The notes: generated by a model not told the origin, from the letters alone. Counted from the stretch's first letter, positions 1 through 9,517 are shown. The stretch is DNA of 64,000 bases from Streptosporangium roseum DSM 43021 (GCF_000024865.1 NC_013595.1:7068001-7132000); one strand, 5' to 3'. Program-made: numbers and translations.

Positions 1-1627
1 CCCTGCGCTCGCGCTCCCAGGAGGCCAGCAGCTCGCGGACCTCGGCCCCCTCGCGGACGGCGGGCACGCCGGCGCCGTCCGCGAGGGCAGGCAGGGCGCG
101 GAGCCTGGCAGCCAGGTCGTGGCGGGCGGCGGCCAGCGCGGCGGCGAGGCCGTCGCGGTGCTCGGCGGCCCGCAGGCGGGCGGCCGCGCCCTCCCCGGCG
201 GACTCGGCGGCCGGGATGCGGGCGGCGTCCAGGCGGGCGGCCGTGAGGCGGGCGTCCACGTCGCGGCGGAGCCCGGGAAGGACCGCCAGGCGGGCGTCGG
301 TCCCGGCCTGCGCGGCGGTCAGCCCGGTGATCTCACGGCCGGACTCCTCCCGGTCCTGGAGGATCTTCGCCAGGCGTGACTCCTCGGCGCGCAGCTCGCC
401 CAGCCGGGTGATCTCGCGGTGCCGGTCGCGCTCCAGCGTGGCCAGACGGTCCGGGGTGGTGTCGCGGCCGTCACGGAGGAGGGGGAGGGCACGGGCGACG
501 GCGTCGGCGGCCAGCCGGTGGGCCTTGGCCGCCGCCTCGGCCCGCTGCTCGGCGGCCTGGATCAGGGGCAGCACCCGGTCGGCGCGGGCCGCCTCCGCCA
601 GGATGGTCTCCAGATCCGCCCGCTCCTCGGCGCTCTCCTCCAGCGCCCGGCTCCGCGTCAGCGCCTCGGCGTGACGGCGCCGCCTCTCGGCCAGCGCGAC
701 GCCGTGCGCCAGCCTCGCGCGTGCCTGCCGTACCGCCTCCTCGCCCTCGCCGTGGCCCCGGCTCATCCCGGCGACCTCCTCGGCGGCCAGCTCCTCCAGC
801 GTCCGGGCCCACTCCAGCGGATCGTCCTCCGCGGAGACCGCCACCGCGGACGGCCCGGCGTCGCCCTCGGGGAGCTCGAACAGCCCGGCCGCTCCGGCCT
901 CCGCGGAACCGGGGGGCTGCGGGGAGGCGGCCCCTGCCAGCGACGCGAGGAGGCCGGGGCCCGCGGCCTCCTCCAGGCGCTTGACCGCGAAGTCCACCTC
1001 CTTGCGGAGGGCCTGCTGCTCGCGGTGGGCCTCGGTCCGCCGGTCGGCGAGCCAGGACTCGGCGGCGGCGTAGATCCTCACGGAGAAGAGCCGTTCGAGG
1101 ACCCTGCGGCGGTCCTCGCCGTCGGCGCGCAGGAACTTCGCGAAATCCCCCTGGGGCAACATCGCGACCTGGAAGAACTGCTCGGCGTTCATGCCCAGCA
1201 GGGTGCCGATGAGCTCTCCGGCCTCGTCGACCCGCGTGGTCAGCCCGGTCCACTCCCCCGAAGGCGTGAGCTCCTGCAGCAGGGCCTTCTCGTTCTCCCT
1301 CGTGGTGCCGGTGCCCCTGAGCTTAGGGCGCTGCCAGGCCGGCGATCGAGTGATCTTCAGCCGCCGGCCCCTGATCGTGACCTCCAGCGCCACGCTGGGC
1401 CCCCGGCCCGGGGGCGCGTGGTCGCAGCGCAGGCTCTTGGCGCTGTCGCGCTTGCCCGGCACCCTGCCGTACAGGGCGTAGCAGAGCGCGTCCAGCACGG
1501 TGGTCTTGCCCGCGCCGGTGGGGCCGTGGATGAGGAACAGCCCGGCCTCGGCCAGGGCGTCGAAGTCGACCTCCTCCTCGGCGGGGAAGGAGCCGAACGC
1601 GCTGATCCACAGACGGTGCGGGCGCAT
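1..1627 (-). CDS. sbcC: Exonuclease SbcC, N-terminal part (runs off the left edge)
   Basis: ATPase subunit of the SbcCD (Mre11–Rad50-like) nuclease, which opens and degrades hairpins and protein-blocked DNA ends. The frame is open from the ATG at 1627 to base 1, about 542 codons, so the C-terminal half lies outside the window. The Walker A motif GPTGAGKT is at residues 35–42 and a Q-loop-like QVAMLPQGDF at about 153–162. After this comes a long Arg/Glu/Ala-rich stretch with few hydrophobic blocks, as expected for the coiled-coil arm. The Walker B and the Zn-hook are not in the window. The ATG directly abuts the TAG of sbcD, so the two are almost certainly co-translated. Function is by family and very likely. 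Confidence 0.93.
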   Translation of the reverse strand, partial: MRPHRLWISAFGSFPAEEEVDFDALAEAGLFLIHGPTGAGKTTVLDALCYALYGRVPGKRDSAKSLRCDHAPPGRGPSVALEVTIRGRRLKITRSPAWQRPKLRGTGTTRENEKALLQELTPSGEWTGLTTRVDEAGELIGTLLGMNAEQFFQVAMLPQGDFAKFLRADGEDRRRVLERLFSVRIYAAAESWLADRRTEAHREQQALRKEVDFAVKRLEEAAGPGLLASLAGAASPQPPGSAEAGAAGLFELPEGDAGPSAVAVSAEDDPLEWARTLEELAAEEVAGMSRGHGEGEEAVRQARARLAHGVALAERRRRHAEALTRSRALEESAEERADLETILAEAARADRVLPLIQAAEQRAEAAAKAHRLAADAVARALPLLRDGRDTTPDRLATLERDRHREITRLGELRAEESRLAKILQDREESGREITGLTAAQAGTDARLAVLPGLRRDVDARLTAARLDAARIPAAESAGEGAAARLRAAEHRDGLAAALAAARHDLAARLRALPALADGAGVPAVREGAEVRELLASWERERR

Positions 1628-2755
1628 CTACGCCATCGCCTCCTTGGTACGGCAGGCCTCGACGGCCTCCTGGATCAACCTGGTCTCCTCGGCGTCGGCG
1701 GCCTCGCCGCGCACCTCCCGGACGAAGTCGAGGGCGACCTCGATCTCGGGACGCCCGGCCAGCTTCGGCCGCGCCGCGGTCTCCCGGACACCGCCCTCGG
1801 GTTCGAAGGAGAGGGTGAGGGTGTGCTCGAAACGGGACCTGAGCCGCTCCATGGCGCCCCTGGGCCGGATCGGGTCGGTGAGCGTCACCTGCAGCCAGTG
1901 GTCCTCGTAGGGGGCGTGCTCGGCGGAGGTCAGCAGGTCGTCGATACGGCCGCGGAGCCGGTGGACCGGCCGGGGCACCGGCGCCTCGACGAACTCCGCG
2001 GCCACCTGCCCGCCGGGAGCGAGATCCACCAGCCAGGAGCCCTTCACCTGGCCGGCCTCGGAGAAGGAGTAGGCGATCGGGGATCCGGAGTAGCGGACGG
2101 TCTCGCTCATCCTCTGGCGTCCGTGGAGATGGCCCAGCGCCACGTAGTCGACGCCGTCGAAGGCCGAGACCGGGACGTGGGCGACTCCGCCGACGCTGAT
2201 GTCGCGCTCGCTGTCGCTGGCCTGCCCTCCGGTCACGAACGCGTGGGCGAGGACGACCGACCGGGGGCCCCGGCGGCCGAGGTCGGCGCGGATCAGGGAC
2301 ATGGCGTGGCCGATCGCGGCGGTGTGGGTGCGCTCGGGCAGCTCCCACGGCCCGCGCACCAGCTCGGGCTCCAGATAGGGGATGCCGTAGAACGCCACGT
2401 CGTCGATCACCACGGGCTCGCCCACCCGCCCGGCGTCGGTGCGCAGGTGGACGCCCGCGGCGTCGATCAGGTCGGCGCCGAAGCCGAGACGGCGCGCCGA
2501 GTCGTGGTTGCCGCTGATCAGCACGGTGCGGACCCGTTCGGCGACCAGCCGACGCAGGACCTGGTTGCACAGGTCCACCGCGTCGACCGAGGGCAGCGCC
2601 CGGTCGTAGACGTCGCCGGAGACGGCGACCACGTCGACCCGTTCGGCCCTGACCGTCTCGATCAGGTGGTCGACGAAGACCCCCTGGGCGGCCAGGAGGC
2701 TCTCGCGATGGAACGAACGGCCCAGATGCCAGTCCGATGTGTGCAGCACGCGCAT
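1628..2755 (-). CDS. sbcD: Exonuclease SbcD, Mre11-like nuclease subunit
   Basis: Metallophosphoesterase nuclease of the SbcCD complex, 375 residues, close to the usual family length. The phosphoesterase motifs are in order: DWHLGR (residues 8–13), GDVYDR (47–52), GNHDS (82–86) and GHLHG in the middle of the protein. These supply the di-manganese site. It is the first gene of the sbcDC pair, and its stop codon is followed at once by the sbcC ATG. The upstream 165 bases to the divergent hydrolase gene must hold the promoters for both directions. A standard housekeeping repair gene with nothing unusual. Confidence 0.96.
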   Translation of the reverse strand: MRVLHTSDWHLGRSFHRESLLAAQGVFVDHLIETVRAERVDVVAVSGDVYDRALPSVDAVDLCNQVLRRLVAERVRTVLISGNHDSARRLGFGADLIDAAGVHLRTDAGRVGEPVVIDDVAFYGIPYLEPELVRGPWELPERTHTAAIGHAMSLIRADLGRRGPRSVVLAHAFVTGGQASDSERDISVGGVAHVPVSAFDGVDYVALGHLHGRQRMSETVRYSGSPIAYSFSEAGQVKGSWLVDLAPGGQVAAEFVEAPVPRPVHRLRGRIDDLLTSAEHAPYEDHWLQVTLTDPIRPRGAMERLRSRFEHTLTLSFEPEGGVRETAARPKLAGRPEIEVALDFVREVRGEAADAEETRLIQEAVEACRTKEAMA

Positions 2756-2920
2756 GTCGCTTGAAGCTAACAGGCCTCAGCCACAAATGCGTCCACTCTG
2801 ACCACACCGCCCCCACCCTCTGTCCCGCGATCGCGAGGGTGAGTACGCTTGTTGATCAGAGGGAACGATACCGGCATACGGTCCTCACGGAGGCGGGCGA
2901 CGATCGGGGAGCGGATCGGC

Positions 2921-4411
2921 ATGCAGGTTGGCCGGGGCGTTTTGAGCGTGGCCGCAGGCTTGATCCTGGTGGCTCTCGCGACAGTGGGCTACGCCCTGCC
3001 TCCGCCGTTCGATCCGCCGCCGCTGAGCGTCGACCCCGTCTTCCAGACCCTGCCCGCCCAGCCCCCGGCCGAGATCCGGCCCATCAGCACGACCGGGCAG
3101 ATCGTCACGCAGGACATCACCGTCGACGTCGGGGACACCACTCTAGAGGCCACGATCCGCGCGCCGCTCACCCCCGGCAGGCACCCCGCCCTGGTCTTCG
3201 TGCAGGGGGCCGGGCCCGGCGTGCGGGGCGAGTTCACCACGCAGGCGGAGCTGCTGGCCAGGGCGGGCATCGTCACCCTCGTCTACGACAAGCGGACCGT
3301 GCGCTACGACTTCCGCAACCGCGACTTCGGCCTGCTCGCCGACGACGCGCTGCGGGTCCTGGCCCGCCTGCGCACGCGCGCCGACGTCGACCCGGCGCGT
3401 ATCGGGCTCTGGGGGGTGAGCGAGGGGAGCTGGGTGGTCCCGATCGCGGCCGCCAAGAGCGACGCGGTGGGGTTCACCGTGCTGGTCTCGGCGCCCAACG
3501 TCTCGCCCATGCGGCAGGTCACCTGGGCCATGGGCGAGCAGCTCGACCGGCTGCACGCGCCCAGCGGGGTGCGCGAGCTGGTCACCAGGGCGATGAGCGC
3601 GGTCCACATGAACTTCCTGCGCTACGACGGCCTGCCCGCGCTGCGCGGGATCCGGCAACCGGTCCTGGCCCTGTACGGCACGCGCGACCCGTCGATCCCG
3701 TTCGTGGAGAGCAGCCGGGCACTCACCCGCGCGCTCGCCGAGGGCGGCAACGCCGACTACACGATCCGCTACCTCGAAGGCGCCGACCACGGCATGCGCA
3801 TCCACGGCGGGCCGTTCGCGCCCGGCTACCTGGAGACGCTGTCCAACTGGGTAAAGGGCCTGCCGGGCACGGCCAGGCCGCCGGTGCACATCGCGGGCGC
3901 CACCCCGGTCCAGCGCTACGAGGCCAGCGAGGTCCCCGCCGCTCCGTGGTACGCCGGGGGCGCGGTCCTGGGGTTCACGCTCTGCCTGGCCGCCGTCGGA
4001 TACGTGGTCGGCCCGGTGGCCGAGATGGTCGTACGGCTGCGCGGCCGGCAGCTGCCCGCCGAGGCCAACGCCCTGATCTGGCCGCCCATCCGGCGCAGGT
4101 TCCGCCGGATGGCCTGGACCGGGCTCGGGCTGCTGGTGTCGGTGCTGGCGTTCATCACGCTGCTGGTGCTGTTCTCGGTCAACCAGGCCGGAGCCTGGCC
4201 GGCGGTGCTCGCCGGATGGCTGGTCATCCGGATCCTGGCGGTGCTCATGCTGCTGCAGGAGGTCACCTCCGTGGCGGCGGTCGTCTCGGGGCTGCGGGAG
4301 GGCTGGCAGCCCAGCCGCCCCCAGCGCGCCGCGATCGCCGGCGTGCTGGGGAGCACCGGTCTGCTGCTGGTCGCGGCGGCCTACTACAGCCTCTTCGCGT
4401 TCCCGTGGTAG
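2921..4411 (+). CDS. Membrane-anchored alpha/beta hydrolase with C-terminal transmembrane region
   Basis: I chose the ATG at 2921, giving 496 residues with GGGGAG 9 bases upstream. A TTG at 2849 would add 24 basic residues. An N-terminal hydrophobic segment acts as signal or anchor, followed by an alpha/beta hydrolase domain with nucleophile elbow GVSEG (Ser about 167), an acid in LYGTRDPS and the histidine in GADHG. After the domain come about four hydrophobic segments up to the C-terminus, an uncommon arrangement that places the hydrolase on the outer face of the membrane. The substrate is unknown; the closest general class is the dienelactone hydrolase/S9-like acyl or peptide hydrolases. 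The last 28 bases overlap the convergent hydrolase gene. Confidence 0.8.
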   Translation: MQVGRGVLSVAAGLILVALATVGYALPPPFDPPPLSVDPVFQTLPAQPPAEIRPISTTGQIVTQDITVDVGDTTLEATIRAPLTPGRHPALVFVQGAGPGVRGEFTTQAELLARAGIVTLVYDKRTVRYDFRNRDFGLLADDALRVLARLRTRADVDPARIGLWGVSEGSWVVPIAAAKSDAVGFTVLVSAPNVSPMRQVTWAMGEQLDRLHAPSGVRELVTRAMSAVHMNFLRYDGLPALRGIRQPVLALYGTRDPSIPFVESSRALTRALAEGGNADYTIRYLEGADHGMRIHGGPFAPGYLETLSNWVKGLPGTARPPVHIAGATPVQRYEASEVPAAPWYAGGAVLGFTLCLAAVGYVVGPVAEMVVRLRGRQLPAEANALIWPPIRRRFRRMAWTGLGLLVSVLAFITLLVLFSVNQAGAWPAVLAGWLVIRILAVLMLLQEVTSVAAVVSGLREGWQPSRPQRAAIAGVLGSTGLLLVAAAYYSLFAFPW

Positions 4412-5340
4412 CAGTCGAGCCAGCGGTCCATCTCGGCGAACACCACCTTGCGGGCGGGTTCGGGTGACAGCACCAGGTCGTGCATGCCGCCCGGCACCCG
4501 GACGCACGTCACGTGGTGGCCGATCCTGGTCGCCCAGTGCGCGATCTGCTCGGGGTTGAGCACGACGTCGGCCCCCTGGGCCTCCGGCGCGAAGTCGCGC
4601 AGTTGCAGCCCCTTCTCCGCGCAGAGCACCAGGGTCGGGACGTCGGCCCGGAGGCCGCCGTGCAGGCGCCGCTGGGCCCGGCGGATCGCGGCCAGCCAGG
4701 CGGCGTGCACCGCGAACCCGCCGATCGGCTTCCACTCCAGGTCGAAGTCCCACTCGCCGTGGTGGTCGCGGTGCAGGCTCGTGCCGTAGGCGGTGGCCGG
4801 CCCGAGGGGCAGGACGGCGCGTGGCGACATCCTGGACATCGGCCCCTTGAGCAGGTCGGCGGCGACCCGCAGGGGTGAGGGGACGTTGAGGTCGAGGAAG
4901 GGGCTGTTGAGCACCAGGCTCTGGATCAGCCCCCGGCCGCGGACCCGGTCGGCCCAGAGGGCGGCGATCAGGCCGCCGGTGGAGTGGCCGTTGAGGATCA
5001 CCTCGTCGTGGCCGTCCTCCTCGCGGATGACCCGGACCGCCTCGTCGAGCTCCGGGAAGTACTCGGTGAGGCTGCGCACGAAGCCCCGGGTCTGGTGCGG
5101 CAGCAGCGAGCGGCCGTACTTGCGCAGGTCCAGACCGTAGAAGTCGACGCCCCGGGCGACGAAGTGGTCGGCCAGATGGGTCTGGAAGAAGTAGTCGGTG
5201 AACCCGTGGAGGTAGAGCACGGCCCTGCCGGTGGGCTCGGGGGCGCGCCGCCGTACCAGCGAGGCGACCACCGCTCCCTCGTAGTCGTCGGCCATGGGCA
5301 GGACCGTGAGCTCGTAGTCGGGACCGAGAACGTCAGGCAT
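4384..5340 (-). CDS. Alpha/beta hydrolase (serine aminopeptidase/lysophospholipase-like)
   Basis: A soluble 318-residue hydrolase with no signal peptide. Family marks are the oxyanion-hole region LYLHGFTDYFFQ (residues about 42–53), the nucleophile motif GHSTGG (Ser120) and the late histidine in GGMHDLVLS. This is the monoacylglycerol lipase/Hydrolase_4 type; the true substrate cannot be told. It starts 4 bases after the crotonase gene ends, so it is very likely the second gene of that operon. Its 3' end overlaps the convergent membrane hydrolase gene by 28 bases. Despite the shared fold the two hydrolases do not look like a recent duplication. Confidence 0.85.
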   Translation of the reverse strand: MPDVLGPDYELTVLPMADDYEGAVVASLVRRRAPEPTGRAVLYLHGFTDYFFQTHLADHFVARGVDFYGLDLRKYGRSLLPHQTRGFVRSLTEYFPELDEAVRVIREEDGHDEVILNGHSTGGLIAALWADRVRGRGLIQSLVLNSPFLDLNVPSPLRVAADLLKGPMSRMSPRAVLPLGPATAYGTSLHRDHHGEWDFDLEWKPIGGFAVHAAWLAAIRRAQRRLHGGLRADVPTLVLCAEKGLQLRDFAPEAQGADVVLNPEQIAHWATRIGHHVTCVRVPGGMHDLVLSPEPARKVVFAEMDRWLDCYHGNAKRL

Positions 5341-5344
5341 GCGG

Positions 5345-6226
5345 TCAGGGTAGTTCGTAGGGGTTGGCGGGCCACGAGGGGATCGCGTCCGGAAGATCCT
5401 CGCTGACCTTCATCGGGAACCTCGCCGGGCGCTTCTCCAGGAAGGCCGTGACGCCCTCGGCGGCGTCGGGGGCGGCGCCGAGGGCGTTCATGAGGTGGGA
5501 GTCGGCGCGGTGGGCCTCCCAGGGGGAGGCCGCCGACAGGCCTGACCACATGAGCCGCCGGATGGCGGCGACCGAGACCGCCGAGGTGTTGTCGGCGATC
5601 TCACGGGCCAGCGCGTAGGCGGCCGGGAGCAGCTCGTCCGGGGCGTGGACCTTCGAGACCAGCCGGCCTTCGAGGGCCTCGGAGGCGGGGAAGACCCGGC
5701 CGGTGGCGGCCCACTCCATGGCCTGGGCGATGCCGACGATCCGGGGCAGGAACCAGCTGGAGGCCGCCTCGGTCACGATGCCGCGCCGGGCGAAGACGAA
5801 GCCGAACCTGGCCGTGTCGGAGGCGAGCCTGATGTCCATCGGGAGCGTCATCGTCACCCCGACGCCCACGGCGGGGCCGTTGATCGCGCCGATGACCGGT
5901 TTGAGCGAGCGGGCGATGCGGAGCGCGACCGTGCCGCCGCCGTCGCGGGGCGAGCCGTCGACGGTGTCCTCGCCGCCGTACATCTCCTCGGTCCTGTGGT
6001 GGTTGAAGGTGTCGCCGCCGCCGCCGAGGTCCGCTCCGGCGCAGAAGGCCCGGCCCGCGCCGGTGACCACCACCGCGCGCACCTCGTCGTCGGCGTCGGC
6101 CCTGTCGAAGGCCTCGATCAGCTCGCCGCGCATGGCGTAGGTGAAGGCGTTGAGGCGGTGGGGGCGGTTCAGCGTGACGGTGGCCACCCCGTCGGCCACG
6201 CCGTACTCGATCTCGGTAAAAGACAT
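5345..6226 (-). CDS. Enoyl-CoA hydratase/isomerase family protein (crotonase)
   Basis: A 293-residue crotonase that would hydrate or isomerise an acyl-CoA. The two backbone oxyanion-hole segments are visible (GRAFCAGADLGGG and AINGPAVGVGVTMTLP), as is the helix GIVTEAASSWFLPRIVG with the usual glutamate. A loop after the first motif is longer than in the shortest crotonases. The ATG at 6226 gives the typical N-terminus FTEIEYGVADGVATVTLNRP. It is followed after 4 bases by the hydrolase gene, which suggests that the pair handles one acyl compound together. The exact substrate is not evident. Confidence 0.88.
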   Translation of the reverse strand: MSFTEIEYGVADGVATVTLNRPHRLNAFTYAMRGELIEAFDRADADDEVRAVVVTGAGRAFCAGADLGGGGDTFNHHRTEEMYGGEDTVDGSPRDGGGTVALRIARSLKPVIGAINGPAVGVGVTMTLPMDIRLASDTARFGFVFARRGIVTEAASSWFLPRIVGIAQAMEWAATGRVFPASEALEGRLVSKVHAPDELLPAAYALAREIADNTSAVSVAAIRRLMWSGLSAASPWEAHRADSHLMNALGAAPDAAEGVTAFLEKRPARFPMKVSEDLPDAIPSWPANPYELP

Positions 6227-6367
6227 GACCGAACCTTATTCCAGTAGAAATGTGAGGATAAAGGCAGATTGCTTCTCATGCTGTTCACTCACTCGTCGCC
6301 CGCGAGCTCGGGTCGTCGCCTTACCATCTCCCCTGCGGCGCTCAAGCGCGGAGGAATTGGGGAGCAG

Positions 6368-7900
6368 GTGCGGGACAGATCAAGGCCGTCCGGGGTCGGC
6401 ACGGTCATCGGGTGGACGGCCCTGTCCGCCGTCGCGCCGGGAGCCGCGCACCTGCGGGCCGGATGGCGCAGGACCGGGCTGGCGCTGCTGTCCGTCCACG
6501 CCGTGCTGCTGCTGGGACTGCTGTGGATCGGGCTCACCTCCGACCTCGCCGATCTCGCCGGCCTCGCCGGGCAACTGGCCGCGTCGTCCTGGCTGACCGT
6601 CGTCACCGTGGCCTCCGTCGCGCTCGGCGTCGCCTGGTTCGCGCTGGTCGTGCACTCGTTCGTGGTGCTGAACCCGGGCACGCTCCCCGGAGCCGGCCAG
6701 GCGATCGCCGGGACCCTCGCGGGCGCGCTCGCGGTGGCCGTGCTGCTGCCCTTCGGCCTGGTGGGGCAGTACGCCGCGGTCTCGCAGTCGGCGCTGGACA
6801 AGGTCTTCAACGCCCCGGTCACACCGCCGCCCTCGGACGGCGGGCAGGACCCGCGGGACCCGTGGGCGGGCCGGGGCCGGGTGAACATCCTGCTGCTCGG
6901 CGGCGACGCCGACACCCATCGGGTGGGCGTGCGGACCGACAGCATCAACGTGGCCAGCATCGACGTCGCGACCGGCAACACCGTGCTGCTGAGCCTGCCG
7001 CGCAACCTGGAGAACGTGCGCTTCGTCCCGGGCTCGCCGATGGCCAGGCGCTTCCCCGACGGCTTCCGGCTGCCCGCCAACCCGGACGGCTCGCGCGAGG
7101 ACCTGCTCTTCGCGGTCTGGGAGTACGCCGACGCCCACCCGGAGATCTTCGGCGGCCGCAAAGGCCAGGGCACCCAGACGCTCGTGGAGACGATCGGCCA
7201 CACCCTGGGGCTGAAGATCGACTGGTATGCCCTGGTGAACATGTGGGGATTCGCCCGCCTGATCGACGCGATCGGGGGCGTCCGGCTGACCGTGCCGCAG
7301 GACGTGGTCTTCGGCAAGTACAACGAGGGCCTGGTCAAGGCGGGCACCCGCAAGCTCCGCGGCGCCGACGCGATGTGGTTCGCCCGCTCGCGCACCAACA
7401 GCGATGACTTCACCCGGATGGGACGCCAGCGCTGCGTGCTGGGCGCCCTGCTCACCCAGGCCGACCCGGCGACCGTGCTGTCCCGGTTCAACCGGATCGC
7501 GCTGGCCACCAAGGAGCTCCTGCGGACCGACATCCCGCGTCCGATGCTGGAGCACCTGGTCCCGCTGGCCCTGAAGGTGAAGGGCGCCAAGGTGACCAGC
7601 GTGCAGTTCGTGCCGCCGCTGATCAACACCGGCTACCCCGACTGGGCCAAGATCCGCACCGTCACCGCCAAGGCCATCCGCGCCTCGGCCGCCCCGACCG
7701 CCCCGCGCCGCCACCTCGCCGCCACCGCCCGGCCCACGACTCCGACCGCCACCCCCGGCCCCGGCCCGGACGGAACCACCGCCGCCACGCCCACTCCTGG
7801 GTCCCGCATCACCCCTGCCGTCACGCCTGCTCCACGGTCCAGCGCCGCCAGGACGCCGGACGCGACCGAACCCAAGGGAATCACCGACGGCTGCGCCTGA
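6368..7900 (+). CDS. LytR-CpsA-Psr (LCP) family protein
   Basis: LCP proteins attach wall glycans (teichoic acid, capsule, arabinogalactan-type polymers) to peptidoglycan from lipid-linked precursors. I chose GTG 6368 (510 residues) with GGAGGA and GGGGAG upstream; an upstream start would add 33 residues. The N-terminus holds about four hydrophobic segments (residues about 10–130) in place of the usual single anchor. The LCP domain starts at NILLLGGDAD, with VRTDS, LPRN and the MWFARSR..DDFTRMGRQ motif whose arginines bind the pyrophosphate. The C-terminal 65 residues are Thr/Pro/Ala-rich, probably a wall-spanning or disordered tail. The gene stands alone, but its job fits the glycan locus at the other end of the window. 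Confidence 0.9.
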   Translation: MRDRSRPSGVGTVIGWTALSAVAPGAAHLRAGWRRTGLALLSVHAVLLLGLLWIGLTSDLADLAGLAGQLAASSWLTVVTVASVALGVAWFALVVHSFVVLNPGTLPGAGQAIAGTLAGALAVAVLLPFGLVGQYAAVSQSALDKVFNAPVTPPPSDGGQDPRDPWAGRGRVNILLLGGDADTHRVGVRTDSINVASIDVATGNTVLLSLPRNLENVRFVPGSPMARRFPDGFRLPANPDGSREDLLFAVWEYADAHPEIFGGRKGQGTQTLVETIGHTLGLKIDWYALVNMWGFARLIDAIGGVRLTVPQDVVFGKYNEGLVKAGTRKLRGADAMWFARSRTNSDDFTRMGRQRCVLGALLTQADPATVLSRFNRIALATKELLRTDIPRPMLEHLVPLALKVKGAKVTSVQFVPPLINTGYPDWAKIRTVTAKAIRASAAPTAPRRHLAATARPTTPTATPGPGPDGTTAATPTPGSRITPAVTPAPRSSAARTPDATEPKGITDGCA

Positions 7901-8008
7901 CGACGGACGGGCCCGCCCTGCCGCTGTGTGAGACCTGCGACGTGTCGCGGATCCGGGTGCGGGCCATCAAGAGCAGGCACCGCTCACGCCGGAGATCCTG
8001 GCGATGAG

Positions 8009-8536
8009 TCAATGCGTCCTCATCTTCCGGCGTGAGCGTGGACGAGTCGGGAACGGCACCGCGCCAGGACCTGTCCATTCGGATGGTCCGTACATGCAGG
8101 GCGACTCGATACGTTCCTCTACATCTTGAGGGGTCATTCGAGGTTCCTGGCTGAGGACGTAGCGGGCATAAGCCTCTGTTTGGAGAAGACCGGGGACCAG
8201 AAGGGGGTCCCAGGAGCGCAGGACGAGGGCGGTGGGTTCGATCTCCTCGGCCCAGTCCCGGAACCAGGCCGGAGTACGGGACTGCGAGACGATGCTCTCA
8301 TGGAGCCGAGTGAAGAATGAGCTGCTCGGGGTCTTGAAGAGGCGGTCCAGCCGCTCGGCATCAGACCTCGACGGGGTTCGGGTGGCTTTCTCCAGGCGGC
8401 TGACCTGAGTCTGGGTGCAGCCAAGGCGCGAGGCGACAGCGACCTGCGAGAGCTCCGCGGCCTCCCGCAGGCGGCGCATCTCGGTGCCGAACAGCACGCG
8501 CGGGGAGCCGGGGTCGAGAGAAGGCCCACCATCCAT
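8009..8536 (-). pseudogene. Truncated XRE/DUF5753 regulator
   Basis: The ATG at 8536 has a perfect GGAGG 8 bases upstream. The first about 60 residues are an XRE helix-turn-helix (LSQVAVASRLGCTQTQVSRLEK). Next comes the start of a DUF5753 domain (WFRDWAEEIE, LRSWDPLLVPGLLQTEAYARYVLS). Homology then ends abruptly at VEERIES, and the last about 30 residues are Pro/Arg-rich with no DUF5753 character. The product is 175 residues, against 291 for the intact paralogue at 35991–36866. No DUF397 partner follows, though such genes are usually paired. I read it as a 3'-deleted remnant whose downstream part was replaced. A short functional repressor is possible but less likely. Confidence 0.7.
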
Positions 8537-9030
8537 CGCATTTCCTCCCGAATTAAAAAAAACGGACCTATCATTCGATCGGCGACACTGAGTCCAGCGC
8601 GGACATACCAACGACTGTCATCATTCACTCTAGCCTGGATTGCCAATTCAGCAGCCGATCAACTATCCATACGACATTCTAGGCACAGAAATTCTCTCCA
8701 CGACAGCACGAGAAAGAAAGCAGTTCATCACCTTCTCTGACAGAAATAGGCCAGGCCACACATAGATGCGACGGCACTCTTTAACGTCCGGATCATAAAC
8801 ATCTAAATGTGTCCGGAAGAGGGAATCATGATGACGGGCGAGGCCGCCAGCCGGACGAATCGGAACTCTGGTCCGTGACGACAAGGCCGCCTTGAGGTCG
8901 AGAGGCAAGGCCTGCCATCACCTCAAAGACGGCCATCACCGACATACGGATGCGGGAAGGGTGTGGCGGAAGCGTGCCGAGTGGGTGAAGATTAGTACGT
9001 CCCGGAGTCCGCTGCCCCCGGAGGTACCGA
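8537..9030. other. AT-richer gap without a convincing gene
   Basis: About 490 bases with clearly lower GC than the flanks, between the XRE remnant and the lipoprotein gene. Short open frames exist on the minus strand (8663–8908 and one ending at 8826), but they start at TTG or lack a ribosome site and resemble no family I know. An A-run at 8556–8563 lies in the leader of the XRE remnant. The last bases (9016–9027) carry the GGAGG ribosome site of the next gene. The patch looks like non-coding or decayed accessory DNA. Confidence 0.5.
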
Positions 9031-9507
9031 ATGCGCGTCGCCCGCCTACTGGCCATCGGTTTGGCGCTAGCGATGGTGGCATCGGGTTGCACTTCCGAGC
9101 CTTCACTGAAGGAGGCAGCGGCAGAGCTGCAGAAGGACACACAGCGACTGGAGACCAACGACGTCTTCAAGAACCCGCTCAAGAAGCTGCGCATCTTGCA
9201 GCGCCCAGACAAGGACATCCGCTGCGACAAGGACAAGTTCAAACGAGTGCTGCGAGCCACGGCCGATTATGTGCGTATTAACGAACCGCTGGATGCCCAT
9301 TTGGATCAGGCTCAAACGCTGATGGAGAACACTCTCGCCCAGGCGCTCGGATACAAGCTGGAGTTCGACTTCAGCCAAATGGACGCCAAAGAAGGGCGAT
9401 TCATTTACGGCGCAAAAAGTGACCCAACGATAAAGGTAACCGTATATGTGGCACCCGAAGCTCCTACCTGGCGACTGCATGCGGTAACCGCCTGCCTGCC
9501 ACGGTGA
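9031..9507 (+). CDS. Small lipoprotein of unknown function
   Basis: 158 residues. The ATG follows GGAGGTACCGA, an excellent ribosome site. A lipoprotein signal peptide ends in the lipobox VASGC (Cys20), so the mature protein should be lipid-anchored outside the membrane. The mature part is charged and helical (KEAAAELQKDTQRLE…), contains two more cysteines that could pair (IRCDK, VTACLPR) and ends in a short strand-rich region. I do not recognise a family. It converges on the large WXG100-like protein gene, with only 10 bases between stop codons. This resembles small lipoproteins found near type VII-like loci, but that is inference only. Confidence 0.75.
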   Translation: MRVARLLAIGLALAMVASGCTSEPSLKEAAAELQKDTQRLETNDVFKNPLKKLRILQRPDKDIRCDKDKFKRVLRATADYVRINEPLDAHLDQAQTLMENTLAQALGYKLEFDFSQMDAKEGRFIYGAKSDPTIKVTVYVAPEAPTWRLHAVTACLPR

Positions 9508-9517
9508 GGAAATCGAT

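Noticed and set aside
419..2764. 781-residue plus-strand open frame over sbcC/sbcD
   Set aside because: It is the antisense shadow of two clear repair genes; GC-rich DNA keeps such frames open. Its translation is Gly/Arg/Pro-rich without motifs.
7881..8078. 65-residue minus-strand frame after the LCP gene
   Set aside because: Overlaps the end of the LCP gene and the tail of the XRE remnant; no ribosome site and no family resemblance, though a decayed fragment is possible.
8663..8908. 81-residue minus-strand frame
   Set aside because: Starts at TTG without a ribosome site and resembles no family; lies in an AT-richer non-coding patch.
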